Assembly (NCBI RefSeq): GCF_013137895.1
Contig: NZ_CP053538.1
Coordinates: forward strand, 2,635,001 to 2,699,000
Length of the DNA stretch: 64,000 nt
Source: Hymenobacter taeanensis
Lineage (GTDB): Bacteria > Bacteroidota > Bacteroidia > Cytophagales > Hymenobacteraceae
Reading direction: 5' to 3'
Shown here: positions 9,013 through 16,349 of the stretch, in pieces
Position numbering within the stretch: the first letter of the stretch is position 1
How the letters are laid out: every line of letters begins with the position of its first letter
Translations under genes and position numbers: made by a program
The notes under the pieces: generated by a model
Told to the model about the DNA's origin: nothing
The model's database searches: none
The model's input: the letters and a program-made list of their open reading frames with translations, nothing else

Positions 9013-9662
9013 GCGGAGGGAGGATCAGATGAAGTAGAGGAGCCGGTGAAAGCGGTGGTGGTGGCCTGGCCTGGGGCCGTGATGCCCGAAGCGCCGAGCA
9101 CCCGCGAGGCAGTGCGCCATAGGATACGCAAATCGAGCCAGAAGCTGAGGTGATCCACGTACCAGACATCGAACACAAACTTTTGCTCCCAGGAAATGGC
9201 GTTGCGGCCGTTTATCTGGGCCCAGCCCGTAATACCCGGCCGGACCTCATGGCGCCGGGCTTGCTCACGGGAGTACAGGGGCAAATACTGCTCCAGTAGT
9301 GGCCTAGGGCCCACTAAGCTAATGTCGCCGCGAAGCACGTTCCAGAGTTGAGGCAGCTCATCCAGGGACGTAGCCCGCACCCAGCGGCCGAGCCGGGTGA
9401 GGCGGTCCGCATCGGGTAGCAACTGGCCTAGCGCATCTCGGTGGGAGGTCATGGTCTGGAGCTTGTACAAGGTGAAAACCTGTCCGGCCAACCCTGGCCT
9501 ACGCTGGCGAAATAGCCAGGCACCCTGGTTCTGTGCGGCCAGTGCCAGCGCTACCGGCAGCAGCAACGGCAGGCTCAGCAGCAGCAACGGAGCCGCCACA
9601 GCTACATCGAGCAGGCGCTTGCCGTAACGGGCGTACCAGGAAGCAGATGGGGCAGTAGACAT
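9009..9662 (-). CDS. PglC-like undecaprenyl-phosphate sugar phosphotransferase
   Basis: 217 residues of the small, monotopic bacterial sugar transferase family (PglC/WbaP C-domain). It moves a phospho-sugar from UDP-sugar to undecaprenyl phosphate in the inner membrane, the first membrane step of surface glycan assembly. KRLLDVAVAAPLLLLSLPLL is the re-entrant membrane helix, followed by FRQRRPGLAGQVFTLYKLQTM, then the Asp-Glu dyad in TSLDELPQLWNVLRGDISLVG, PRPL, and RPGITGWAQINGRN. The start at 9662 gives MSTAPSASWYARYGKRLLD. A TTG nine bases upstream is possible, but the promoter -7 element ends only 7 bp before the ATG, which suggests a leaderless message. Confidence 0.9.
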   Translation of the reverse strand: MSTAPSASWYARYGKRLLDVAVAAPLLLLSLPLLLPVALALAAQNQGAWLFRQRRPGLAGQVFTLYKLQTMTSHRDALGQLLPDADRLTRLGRWVRATSLDELPQLWNVLRGDISLVGPRPLLEQYLPLYSREQARRHEVRPGITGWAQINGRNAISWEQKFVFDVWYVDHLSFWLDLRILWRTASRVLGASGITAPGQATTTAFTGSSTSSDPPSA

Positions 9663-9668
9663 GCAGGG

Positions 9669-9676
9669 CAAATCTA
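9669..9676 (-). promoter_or_regulatory. Promoter -7 element of the sugar cassette
   Basis: TAGATTTG on the minus strand fits TAnnTTTG. A TTG lies 23 bp further upstream (9700-9702). The ATG begins 7 bp after the last G, so the transcript should start at or within about 3 nt of the initiation codon. Confidence 0.6.
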
Positions 9677-9717
9677 CTTGTCTGCGGGGACAGATAGCGC
9701 AAGTAGTGCCGGAGCGC

Positions 9718-9725
9718 TAGCTTTG
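9718..9725 (+). promoter_or_regulatory. Promoter -7 element of ispE
   Basis: TAGCTTTG fits the Bacteroidota -7 consensus and ends 4 bp before the ispE ATG at 9730, predicting a leaderless transcript. No good TTTG is visible at the usual upstream distance. Confidence 0.5.
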
Positions 9726-9729
9726 CCGT

Positions 9730-10542
9730 ATGCTCGTTTTCCCCAATGCCAAGCTTAACCTGGGCCTCTACATCACGGGGCAGCGCCCCGATGGCTTCCG
9801 CAACCTTGAATCGGTGTTTGTGCCGCTGCCCTGGTCTGATGCGCTGGAGGTGCTGCCAGCCACTGAAACCAGTCTTGCGCTTACGGGCATCCCAATTCCC
9901 GGTGAGCCGGATACCAACCTGTGCCTACGGGCATACGAGCTGCTGAATGCGGATTTCAACCTGCCGCCGGTGCAGATACATCTGCACAAGTTGGTGCCTA
10001 TTGGAGCCGGCCTGGGCGGTGGCTCCGGCGACGCCGCGTTTGCCCTGCGCGCCCTCAACGAGCTATTCAAGCTAGAACTGTCCACAGAAGCATTACAGGC
10101 CTATGCCCGCCGCTTGGGCTCTGACTGTGCGTTCTTCATTCGCAACCAACCCGTGTTTGCCTACGAGAAGGGCGACGTGTTCGAGGATATTGCGTTGGAC
10201 CTGACCGGCGTGGCTTGCAAAGTGGTGTACCCTGGCCTGCACATCAGCACAGCCGAGGCCTACAGCCGCGTAATGGCCCGCCCGCCCCGCCACGAATTGC
10301 GGGCGGCGCTGGCGCAACCACCAGAGACCTGGCGTGAAACCGTCAGCAATGACTTTGAGGACGCCCTGACGCCCTTCTATCCGGTACTAGGGGAAATTAA
10401 GCAGGCACTTTACGCGGCAGGAGCAGCTTACGCCAGCCTCTCGGGTTCCGGCTCGGCGGTGTATGGGCTGTTCCCCGGCCTGGAAGTGCCGCCGCAAGTA
10501 GCTTTCCCCGCAGAATACACGGTATGGAATGGCCGGCTGTGA
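9730..10542 (+). CDS. ispE: 4-diphosphocytidyl-2-C-methyl-D-erythritol kinase
   Basis: IspE phosphorylates CDP-ME in the MEP pathway to isoprenoids. The 270-residue protein is a GHMP kinase: MLVFPNAKLNLGLYITGQRPDGFRNLESVF (normally PAKINL then the DGYH motif, here DGFR), the ATP-binding glycine loop PIGAGLGGGSGDAAFALRAL, and the C-terminal AYASLSGSGSAVYGLF. The catalytic Asp lies in RRLGSDCAFFI. It diverges from the sugar transferase gene; undecaprenyl phosphate, the acceptor of that transferase, is itself made from isoprenoids, though the pairing may be chance. It is followed by a shared hairpin terminator. Confidence 0.94.
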   Translation: MLVFPNAKLNLGLYITGQRPDGFRNLESVFVPLPWSDALEVLPATETSLALTGIPIPGEPDTNLCLRAYELLNADFNLPPVQIHLHKLVPIGAGLGGGSGDAAFALRALNELFKLELSTEALQAYARRLGSDCAFFIRNQPVFAYEKGDVFEDIALDLTGVACKVVYPGLHISTAEAYSRVMARPPRHELRAALAQPPETWRETVSNDFEDALTPFYPVLGEIKQALYAAGAAYASLSGSGSAVYGLFPGLEVPPQVAFPAEYTVWNGRL

Positions 10543-10568
10543 GCTAAGCCATGACCCGTCACGTCAGG

Positions 10569-10620
10569 ATAAAACAGAACGACCTGCTTTGCCACGGCAA
10601 AGCAAGTCGTTCTGTTTTAT
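10569..10620. terminator. Bidirectional terminator between ispE and the EamA gene
   Basis: A 25-bp stem (10569-10593 with 10596-10620) with one mismatch, flanked by A and T runs, placed between two convergent genes. Confidence 0.88.
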
Positions 10621-10627
10621 AAAATAC

Positions 10628-11542
10628 CTATATAACGGCCTCCACAGGCTCCGGCTGGCGCTGCCGGGGCTTGTTCCATCGCTCAATTACCGGGTGAATG
10701 AGCACACTGAAGAGAATGACCAAGGTGCCCATGTAGAAGCCGATGGACATTTTCTCCTGCGAACCGAAGATCAGGACGGCCAGCAGAATGCCGTACACAG
10801 GCTCTAAGTTGATGGTTAGGTTGATGACGAATGCGGATAGACGCCTCATCAACTCAACTGATGTGGAGAAGGCGTACACCGTACAACCCCCAGCCAGCAC
10901 CAGCAGCCACAGCCAATCGAAGCCGTGCAACGCCAGCTGTAGGCCAGTGCCATTAGTGAAATAACGGCCGTACACCGGAAAGAACAGCGCAATGCTGAGG
11001 CAGGCGCCGCTCATCTCATAAAACGTAAGCCGGAGCGGGGCGTGGCGCTTCACCAGTTTCACGTTCAGCACACTAAAGAGCGCCGACAGGCCCGCCGATA
11101 AAATAGCTACCAGCAAACCCGCCATCTGGTCAAACTCGGCCTGCGACACCAGGTACAGGCCTACCATGGTAAGCAGGCCCAGGCCTACTTCATACAGCCG
11201 GATGCGACGCCAGAGCAGTAATGGCTCCAGGAACGACGTCCAGAGGGCTAGGGTAGCCATGCCCGCGAGGCACACGCTTACCGAGGAAAGCCGGGCTGCC
11301 AGGAAAAAGGTAATCCAGTGCGCCGCCACCAACACGCCAACTCCTAACAGGCGCACGGCCTCACCAGCCGGTATCTGCCACGGCTGCTTGCGGGCCAACA
11401 GCAGCACGGCTAGGCCTACTGAGGCCAGCAGAGTGCGCCAGAAAACCAGCTCCACCGGCGGCACCGAAATAAGCTTGCCCAGAATGGCCGTAAAGCCCCA
11501 AAGCAGTACAATGAAATGCAGACGAAGGTAGTCTTTGAGCAT
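10628..11542 (-). CDS. EamA/DMT-superfamily permease
   Basis: 304-residue integral membrane protein with about ten hydrophobic segments in two repeated halves, as in drug/metabolite exporters (RhaT/YdcZ-like EamA domains). The first half runs from FIVLLWGFTAILGKLISVPP, including the Arg after LVFWRT; the second starts near GLLVAILSAGLSALFSVLNVKL and ends with EPVYGILLAVLIFGSQEKMS, a typical EamA C-terminal signature. The ATG at 11542 gives MLKDYLRLHFIVLL, a natural start; the longer frame to 11623 covers the intergenic repeat. Substrate unknown. Convergent with ispE. Confidence 0.88.
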   Translation of the reverse strand: MLKDYLRLHFIVLLWGFTAILGKLISVPPVELVFWRTLLASVGLAVLLLARKQPWQIPAGEAVRLLGVGVLVAAHWITFFLAARLSSVSVCLAGMATLALWTSFLEPLLLWRRIRLYEVGLGLLTMVGLYLVSQAEFDQMAGLLVAILSAGLSALFSVLNVKLVKRHAPLRLTFYEMSGACLSIALFFPVYGRYFTNGTGLQLALHGFDWLWLLVLAGGCTVYAFSTSVELMRRLSAFVINLTINLEPVYGILLAVLIFGSQEKMSIGFYMGTLVILFSVLIHPVIERWNKPRQRQPEPVEAVI

Positions 11543-11555
11543 AGAGGGGAAAGAG

Positions 11556-11676
11556 GTGATTAAGTGACTACGTGATGAAGTAAGTGTAGCACTCTGTCGG
11601 CGCGAACAGCGCCACACATGCACAGCCTAGGCCACTAGCTCATCAAACTCATTTCATCACGTAGTCAGTCAAACAC
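11556..11676. repeat. Inverted repeat 'gtgattaagtgactacgtgatgaa'-type
   Basis: Left arm 11556-11580 and right arm 11653-11676 share a perfect 15-bp complementary core (TGACTACGTGATGAA). They flank a 70-bp spacer that includes a CTAGGCC motif. A related half appears near 31440. The element fills the gap between the EamA gene and the LptF/G-type gene. Confidence 0.6.
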
Positions 11677-11678
11677 TG

Positions 11679-12758
11679 TTATTGCGGAACGACGCGGTAA
11701 AGGATCAGGCCGATGCCAGTGAAGACAATGCTTGGCACCCAAGCCGCGAGCAGCGGCGGCAGCGTGCCCACTGAGGCAAGGTTGCGGCTCAAAATCACGA
11801 AGATGATGAACACGAAGGCCAGCACGAAGCCCAGCGCAATCTGCCCACCCACGCCGGCCCGGCTCTTGCGGGCACTCATAATCACCCCAATCACCGTCAG
11901 GATAAACATGGCGTAGGGGTAGGCGTAACGCTCATACTTTTCACTCAGGTAGAGCTGCGTATCGTCGGCGCCGCGGTCTATCTTCTGCTGAATAAACTTG
12001 TTGAGTTCCGGGAGCGTGAGGGTTTCGGCGAGTCGGTAGGTGCTGGCGAAGTCCTTGGGGTAGAGGTTGAGAGTGGTGTCGCGGGCGGGCACGCTTTTCA
12101 GGGTTTCCTTTTCGCCGCTGAAGGTACGGATGAGCTGGGGCGTGAGCTTCCAGGCGTGCTTGGTAGAATCCCAGCTGATGGCTTCGGCGGTGAGGCGGCG
12201 CTTAAGCAGGGTGCCCTCCACGGTTTCCAGCGCAAACTTGTAGCCCACGTTATTCACATTATCGTAGCTCTCCATGAAGGCGTAGGCATTGGGCCCAATC
12301 TTGAAGTGCACGTTGCGCCCACTGAAGCGGTATGGGTTTTTAATGTAGGCCTTCTCGAACTGCACGCGCGTTTTATTGGCAATCGGAATCAGCCAGCCCG
12401 TCATGGCCATTGTGAGGGCGCCCAAAATAGCACTACCCATCACGTAGGGCAGCAGAAACCGCTTAAAACTGATGCCCGAAGCCAGCATGGCTACCACCTC
12501 GGTGCGGGAAGCCAGCTGCGCCGTCACGAACACCACCGCAATAAACACCGTGATGGGGGAGAGCAGGTTGGCGAAGTACGGGAACAGGTTCACGTAGTAC
12601 TCCGAGATAATCTGCCAGGCCCCGAGGTTGTGCTGAATGAAGTCGTCGTTTTTTTCCGTGAAGTCAATCACGCAGATAACCGACACCAGCAGCACCACCG
12701 TGAAGAAAAACGCGGTGAGAAACTTCTTGAGAATGTATTTATCGAGCAGTTTTAGCAT
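11679..12758 (-). CDS. LptF/LptG-family permease (YjgP/YjgQ)
   Basis: 359-residue inner-membrane subunit of the lipopolysaccharide export ABC complex LptB2FG, which extracts LPS from the inner membrane. The start LLDKYILKKFLTAFFFTVVL is the family's first helix. Further helices cover FANLLSPITVFIAVVFVTAQ and PYVMGSAILGALTMAMTGWL, then a periplasmic beta-jellyroll (about residues 130-265), then three C-terminal helices (YPYAMFILTVIGVIMSARKS, GQIALGFVLAFVFIIFVILS, PPLLAAWVPSIVFTGIGLIL). REVVAMLASGISFKRFL-like residues (TEVVAMLASGISFKRFLLP) form the coupling helix. It follows tgt, a common Bacteroidota arrangement. LptF and LptG cannot be told apart here. Confidence 0.92.
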   Translation of the reverse strand: MLKLLDKYILKKFLTAFFFTVVLLVSVICVIDFTEKNDDFIQHNLGAWQIISEYYVNLFPYFANLLSPITVFIAVVFVTAQLASRTEVVAMLASGISFKRFLLPYVMGSAILGALTMAMTGWLIPIANKTRVQFEKAYIKNPYRFSGRNVHFKIGPNAYAFMESYDNVNNVGYKFALETVEGTLLKRRLTAEAISWDSTKHAWKLTPQLIRTFSGEKETLKSVPARDTTLNLYPKDFASTYRLAETLTLPELNKFIQQKIDRGADDTQLYLSEKYERYAYPYAMFILTVIGVIMSARKSRAGVGGQIALGFVLAFVFIIFVILSRNLASVGTLPPLLAAWVPSIVFTGIGLILYRVVPQ

Positions 12759-12812
12759 TCAATTAAATATTCGATCAATACGAAGAGTACCGGTGCTTAA
12801 TGAACACAACAC

Positions 12813-13151
12813 TCAGTATGAGAAAATAGTATCTGCTTGAACAAGATGCCATTGGTCGTTGGCCTTATTAGAAACTGCTCGGCCACGAACAATCACCGTT
12901 CCTTTCTTTCCATCCACTGTTACTGCAAAAGTTATAGTATCAGGTAAGGAGCTAGTTGTCTGAAATTCGTAGTAAGAAGACTCTACGTCACCAACATGAG
13001 CTTTTACTCTGGCGTCAGTTTCAGTTGCTGTGAGGTATTGTCTCAGAAACTTCGGATCGGTTTGGGCGGCCAAATTCTCAACTGCTACTGACATGGCCCA
13101 CATTATCAGGGTAAGAATAAGTATGGTAATCAGCCAGTTCCTGTATTCCAT
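12813..13151 (-). CDS. Small membrane-anchored protein, possibly Coa1-like
   Basis: 112 residues. The start at 13151 gives MEYRNWLITILILTLIMWAMSVAV, one N-terminal membrane helix with the rest outside. The body (VKAHVGDVESSYYEFQTTSS, ITFAVTVDGKKGTVIVRGRA, NDQWHLVQADTIF) resembles the layout of Coa1/Tim21-like domains: a 'glG-p' segment, a beta strand rich in Gly-Lys-Gly, and a C-terminal Trp strand. That is a loose pattern match, not a firm identity. The open frame continues upstream into tgt but that part is unlikely to be translated. It lies 17 nt after tgt and 54 nt before the LptF/G-type gene, so all three are probably cotranscribed. Its codon use and lower GC differ slightly from neighbours. 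Confidence 0.65.
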   Translation of the reverse strand: MEYRNWLITILILTLIMWAMSVAVENLAAQTDPKFLRQYLTATETDARVKAHVGDVESSYYEFQTTSSLPDTITFAVTVDGKKGTVIVRGRAVSNKANDQWHLVQADTIFSY

Positions 13152-13168
13152 GACAAACGGATAGTGGC

Positions 13169-14299
13169 CTACAATCGGGTCATTACCTGTTTCACCATCT
13201 TCTCTTTCCATTCGCGGAAGGTGCCGGCCAGGATTTGCTGCCGGGCTTGTTTCACCAGCCACAGGTAGAAGCTCAGGTTGTGAATAGAGGCAATTTGCGG
13301 CCCTAGCATCTCCTTGCTCTGGAACAGGTGGCGCACGTAAGCACGCGAGTAGAAGGTGCTCACGTAGCCGCCCAGCTCGGCATCAATCGGCTCAAAATCC
13401 TCGGCCCACTTCTTATTGGTGACGTTCATGATGCCCTGGGTAGTAAACAGCATGCCGTTGCGGGCATTACGGGTGGGCATCACGCAATCAAACATGTCTA
13501 CGCCCAGCGCAATATTTTCGAGGATGTTGGCCGGCGTGCCCACGCCCATCAGGTAGCGCGGCTTGTCTTGAGGCAGAATGTCGCAGACGATTTCCGTCAT
13601 CTCGTACATCATCTCGGCAGGCTCGCCCACGCTTAGGCCCCCAATGGCGTTGCCCTCGCGGCCCTGCTCGGCAATAAACTCCGCCGACTTTACGCGCAGG
13701 TCTTTGAACGTGGAGCCTTGCACGATGGGGAAGAGGGTTTGCGAATAGCCGTAGTGGCCCTCGGTGCTGTCGAAGCGCTGGATGCAGCGCTTAAGCCAGC
13801 GGTGCGTCATGTCAAGGGAGCGGGCAGCGTAGTCGTACTCGCAGGGCCAGGGCGTGCACTCGTCGAAGGCCATGATAATATCGGCCCCGATGGTGCGCTG
13901 GATGTCCATCACACCCTCCGGCGAAAACAGGTGCTGCGAACCGTCAATGTGGGAGCGAAACTTCACGCCCTCCTCCTTGATCTTGCGCGTGCCACTCAGC
14001 GAGTACACCTGGTACCCGCCCGAGTCGGTGAGAATGGGTCGGTCCCAGCCGTTGAACTTATGTAGGCCACCCGCCTTGCTCAGCACCTCCAGGCCGGGGC
14101 GCAAGTAGAGGTGGTAGGTATTGCCGAGGATAATCTGGGCCTGAATATCGTCCTTGAGGTCGCGCTGCTGCACGGCCTTCACGGTGCCCGCCGTGCCTAC
14201 GGGCATAAAAATCGGGGTTTCAATGGCGCCGTGGTCGGTGTGCACCACGCCAGCGCGAGCTTTGGTATGTGGGTCCTGAGTTACTAAATCGAAGGTCAT
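13169..14299 (-). CDS. tgt: Queuine/preQ1 tRNA-ribosyltransferase (TGT), zinc-cysteine-less form
   Basis: Tgt exchanges guanine-34 for preQ1 in tRNAs with GUN anticodons (queuosine pathway). The 376 residues have the TIM-barrel blocks ARAGVVHTDHGAIETPIFMPVGTAGTVKAV, IILGNTYHLYLRPG, TDSGGYQVYSLS, IMAFDECTPWP (Asp for base binding), GGLSVGEP, and the nucleophile Asp in MFDCVMPTRNARNG. In E. coli the zinc site is CxCxxC plus His; here the matching stretch is PIDAELGGYVSTFYSRAY, so all three Cys are replaced (Leu, Gly, Ser) while the His of SIHNL remains. The fold is otherwise complete and I judge it functional. First gene of the tgt-small membrane protein-LptF/G operon. Confidence 0.95.
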   Translation of the reverse strand: MTFDLVTQDPHTKARAGVVHTDHGAIETPIFMPVGTAGTVKAVQQRDLKDDIQAQIILGNTYHLYLRPGLEVLSKAGGLHKFNGWDRPILTDSGGYQVYSLSGTRKIKEEGVKFRSHIDGSQHLFSPEGVMDIQRTIGADIIMAFDECTPWPCEYDYAARSLDMTHRWLKRCIQRFDSTEGHYGYSQTLFPIVQGSTFKDLRVKSAEFIAEQGREGNAIGGLSVGEPAEMMYEMTEIVCDILPQDKPRYLMGVGTPANILENIALGVDMFDCVMPTRNARNGMLFTTQGIMNVTNKKWAEDFEPIDAELGGYVSTFYSRAYVRHLFQSKEMLGPQIASIHNLSFYLWLVKQARQQILAGTFREWKEKMVKQVMTRL

Positions 14300-14405
14300 C
14301 CTAGCAGAAGTGAGTTACAGTTGCGCGCTGCCGTTGCCAAGCCGAAGGGGTTTTACTAAAACAACCCGGCCGCAGGCAACCCGCCACCGACAACTGATCC
14401 AACTA

Positions 14406-14441
14406 CAAAGGTACTCTGCCCACCCCGAATGCCTACTTTTG
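14406..14441. promoter_or_regulatory. Back-to-back -7 elements between tgt and the glycosyltransferase
   Basis: Minus strand TACCTTTG (14406-14413) points to tgt and plus strand TACTTTTG (14434-14441) points to the glycosyltransferase. Both fit TAnnTTTG. Clear TTTG partners at 19-20 bp are not visible, so these are partial promoter calls. Confidence 0.5.
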
Positions 14442-14464
14442 CGGACTAATTCACGTTCCGCGCT

Positions 14465-15586
14465 TTGTCTTTTTACGTTTCTCCGGCCCTGGGCCTGTTG
14501 CTGCTGAGTGTAGCAGTGCAGCTCTACTACCTGGCCTACTACTTTCTGCCCTTTGCCCGCCGGGCACCCGAGCCCACCGAAGGCCCAACTCCGGAGCCCG
14601 TATCGGTGCTGGTGTGTGCCCACAATGAGCTTGAAAACCTGCGCCGGCTATTACCGCTAATCTTGCAGCAGGACTACCCCGCCGGCTTCGAGATTATTCT
14701 GGTAGATGACCGGTCCGAGGATGACACATTTCTGTACGTGCAGCAGCTCACGCAGTACTATCCGCACGTCCGGATGGTTACTGTCAAGAACACGCCTGAC
14801 GGTTTGTCACCAAAAAAATACGCTCTTACGCTCGGAATAAAAACGGCTCGTTACCCGCGCATGCTGTTCACCGACGCCGACTGTATTCCGGCCACTAACC
14901 AGTGGCTCAACTATATGCAGCGCGGCTTTGGGCGCCCGGCTGACATGGTAGTGGGTTACTCCGCCTACGCCCCCGAACCGGGGTTTTTAAATAAGCTGAT
15001 TCGGTTTGAAACCTTCCTGACAGGGGCACAGTATTTGTCTTTCGCATGGCGTGGCTTTCCCTATATGGGAGTCGGGCGCAACCTTGCCTACACGCGTCAG
15101 GTCTTTCATTCTACCAAAGGCTTTGCCTCCCATATCCGCAGCCTCGGCGGCGACGACGACCTGCTGGTGCAGGATGCCGTGGCGCAGGGCGCGCGGGTAG
15201 CAGTGGTAGCTGAACCGGGGGCTCACACCCTCAGTGAGCCGGTGCAAACGTGGGGTGCATGGTGGCGGCAAAAGCGCCGGCATCTCTCCGCGGGGCGCCG
15301 GTATAAACTCTCTGACCGCCTCCGGGTTGGAATATTTATGGGAGCCAACCTGGTTTTCTATGGCACGGCAATCGGCCTGCTGTTTTCCCCGCCCAATTGG
15401 GTATATTTGGCTATAGTCTGGCTTATACGTACCGGGTGTCTCTCGGCGGTGTACGCCCGGCTTGGCCGCCGGCTCGATGACCGGCTGCCGCTGGCGTGGC
15501 TGCCGATTCTCGATGCTGTCTATTTTTTTTATTATCTCGCTCTGGGAATCTCGCTGTTCCTCTACCGCACTCTCCGATGGAAGTAA
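14465..15586 (+). CDS. Family 2 glycosyltransferase, membrane-bound
   Basis: 373 residues. N-terminal membrane helix (ALGLLLLSVAVQLYYLAYYF), a GT-A domain beginning EPVSVLVCAHNELENLRRLL with nucleotide-binding IILVDDRSEDDT and metal-binding DxD-like FTDADCIP, acceptor-side GGDDDLLVQDA, and the QxxRW-like WWRQKRRHLSAG. Two or three C-terminal helices follow (MGANLVFYGTAIGLLF, VYLAIVWLIRTGCL, ILDAVYFFYYLALGISLFLY). This layout matches processive or membrane GT2 enzymes. The start is a TTG at 14465, the first start after an in-frame stop; no ATG gives a full N-terminal helix. It overlaps the following sigma-factor gene by 10 nt. Sugar and acceptor unknown. Confidence 0.9.
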   Translation: MSFYVSPALGLLLLSVAVQLYYLAYYFLPFARRAPEPTEGPTPEPVSVLVCAHNELENLRRLLPLILQQDYPAGFEIILVDDRSEDDTFLYVQQLTQYYPHVRMVTVKNTPDGLSPKKYALTLGIKTARYPRMLFTDADCIPATNQWLNYMQRGFGRPADMVVGYSAYAPEPGFLNKLIRFETFLTGAQYLSFAWRGFPYMGVGRNLAYTRQVFHSTKGFASHIRSLGGDDDLLVQDAVAQGARVAVVAEPGAHTLSEPVQTWGAWWRQKRRHLSAGRRYKLSDRLRVGIFMGANLVFYGTAIGLLFSPPNWVYLAIVWLIRTGCLSAVYARLGRRLDDRLPLAWLPILDAVYFFYYLALGISLFLYRTLRWK

Positions 15587-16194
15587 ACAATCAGGAAAAA
15601 CAGTTCTCCACTAAAGCAAAGCATGATTTTAAGCTGATTCGCGCAGCTGTTGAGCAAGGTGATGAAAAGGCCTATGCTGAGCTGATGCAGATTTATAAGA
15701 AGCCGGTGTATCATGTGGTGCTCAAGATGGTGCGCAACCCCGATGATGCCGAGGACCTAACGATTGAAGCATTCGCCAAGGCGTTTAAAAACCTGCATAA
15801 ATTCAACCCGGAGTTTGCCTTCAGCACCTGGCTGTTCCGCATTGCTACCAACAACTGCATCGACTTTATTCGCAAGAATAAAATCAAGACGATGTCAATT
15901 GACTCCGCTATCAAGATTGATAACGGCGACGAAATCACCATTGATTTCCGCGACCAGAATCTGAACCCGCAGGAGTCAGCCATCAAGAACCAGAAGATCG
16001 AAATCATGCAGCACGTGGTATCACGGCTGCCCGAGAAATACCAGCGCCTTGTTACCCTGCGCTACTTCGATGAACTGAGCTACGAAGAAATTGCCCAGGA
16101 GCTTAAAGCTCCCCTTGGCACCGTGAAAGCGCAACTGCACCGCGCCCGTGAGTTGCTCTATGACATGGTGAAGAACAAAAAAGAAATCATCTAG
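15577..16194 (+). CDS. ECF-type RNA polymerase sigma factor
   Basis: 205 residues. Sigma region 2 includes AYAELMQIYKKPVYHVVLKM, VRNPDDAEDLTIEAFAKAF and FSTWLFRIATNNCIDFIRK. Region 4 includes VSRLPEKYQRLVTLRYFDEL, SYEEIAQELKAPLGTVKAQL and HRARELLY. The linker KIKTMSIDSAIKIDNGDEITIDF is charged. The ATG at 15577 lies inside the end of the glycosyltransferase gene (10-nt overlap), so the two are coupled. There is no adjacent anti-sigma gene; a strong terminator follows. Sigma factors of this class are abundant in Bacteroidota; what it controls cannot be read from the window. Confidence 0.93.
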   Translation: MEVNNQEKQFSTKAKHDFKLIRAAVEQGDEKAYAELMQIYKKPVYHVVLKMVRNPDDAEDLTIEAFAKAFKNLHKFNPEFAFSTWLFRIATNNCIDFIRKNKIKTMSIDSAIKIDNGDEITIDFRDQNLNPQESAIKNQKIEIMQHVVSRLPEKYQRLVTLRYFDELSYEEIAQELKAPLGTVKAQLHRARELLYDMVKNKKEII

Positions 16195-16198
16195 TAGT

Positions 16199-16228
16199 AA
16201 AGCCCTGGCCTAGGCCAGGGCTTTTTTT
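16199..16228 (+). terminator. Terminator of the GT2-sigma operon
   Basis: A perfect palindromic 12-bp stem, AAAGCCCTGGCC with GGCCAGGGCTTT, around TA and followed by a T-run. The centre is GGCCTAGGCC, the palindromic form of the recurrent motif of this chromosome. Confidence 0.88.
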
Positions 16229-16333
16229 ATGCAGCGCATATAGGGTGAGATTTAGCCAACGGTGCTCCTCCGGAATTTGAACAGGTGTTGGAAGGACCCA
16301 GATTAAAGCCTGGGCTACATAAGGCGGTAGCCT

Positions 16334-16341
16334 TACCTTTG
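16334..16341 (+). promoter_or_regulatory. Promoter -7 element of rsmG
   Basis: TACCTTTG fits TAnnTTTG and ends 8 bp before the rsmG ATG at 16350, predicting a leader of only 2-5 nt. No clear TTTG lies 19-20 bp upstream. Confidence 0.5.
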
Positions 16342-16349
16342 CTTTCACG

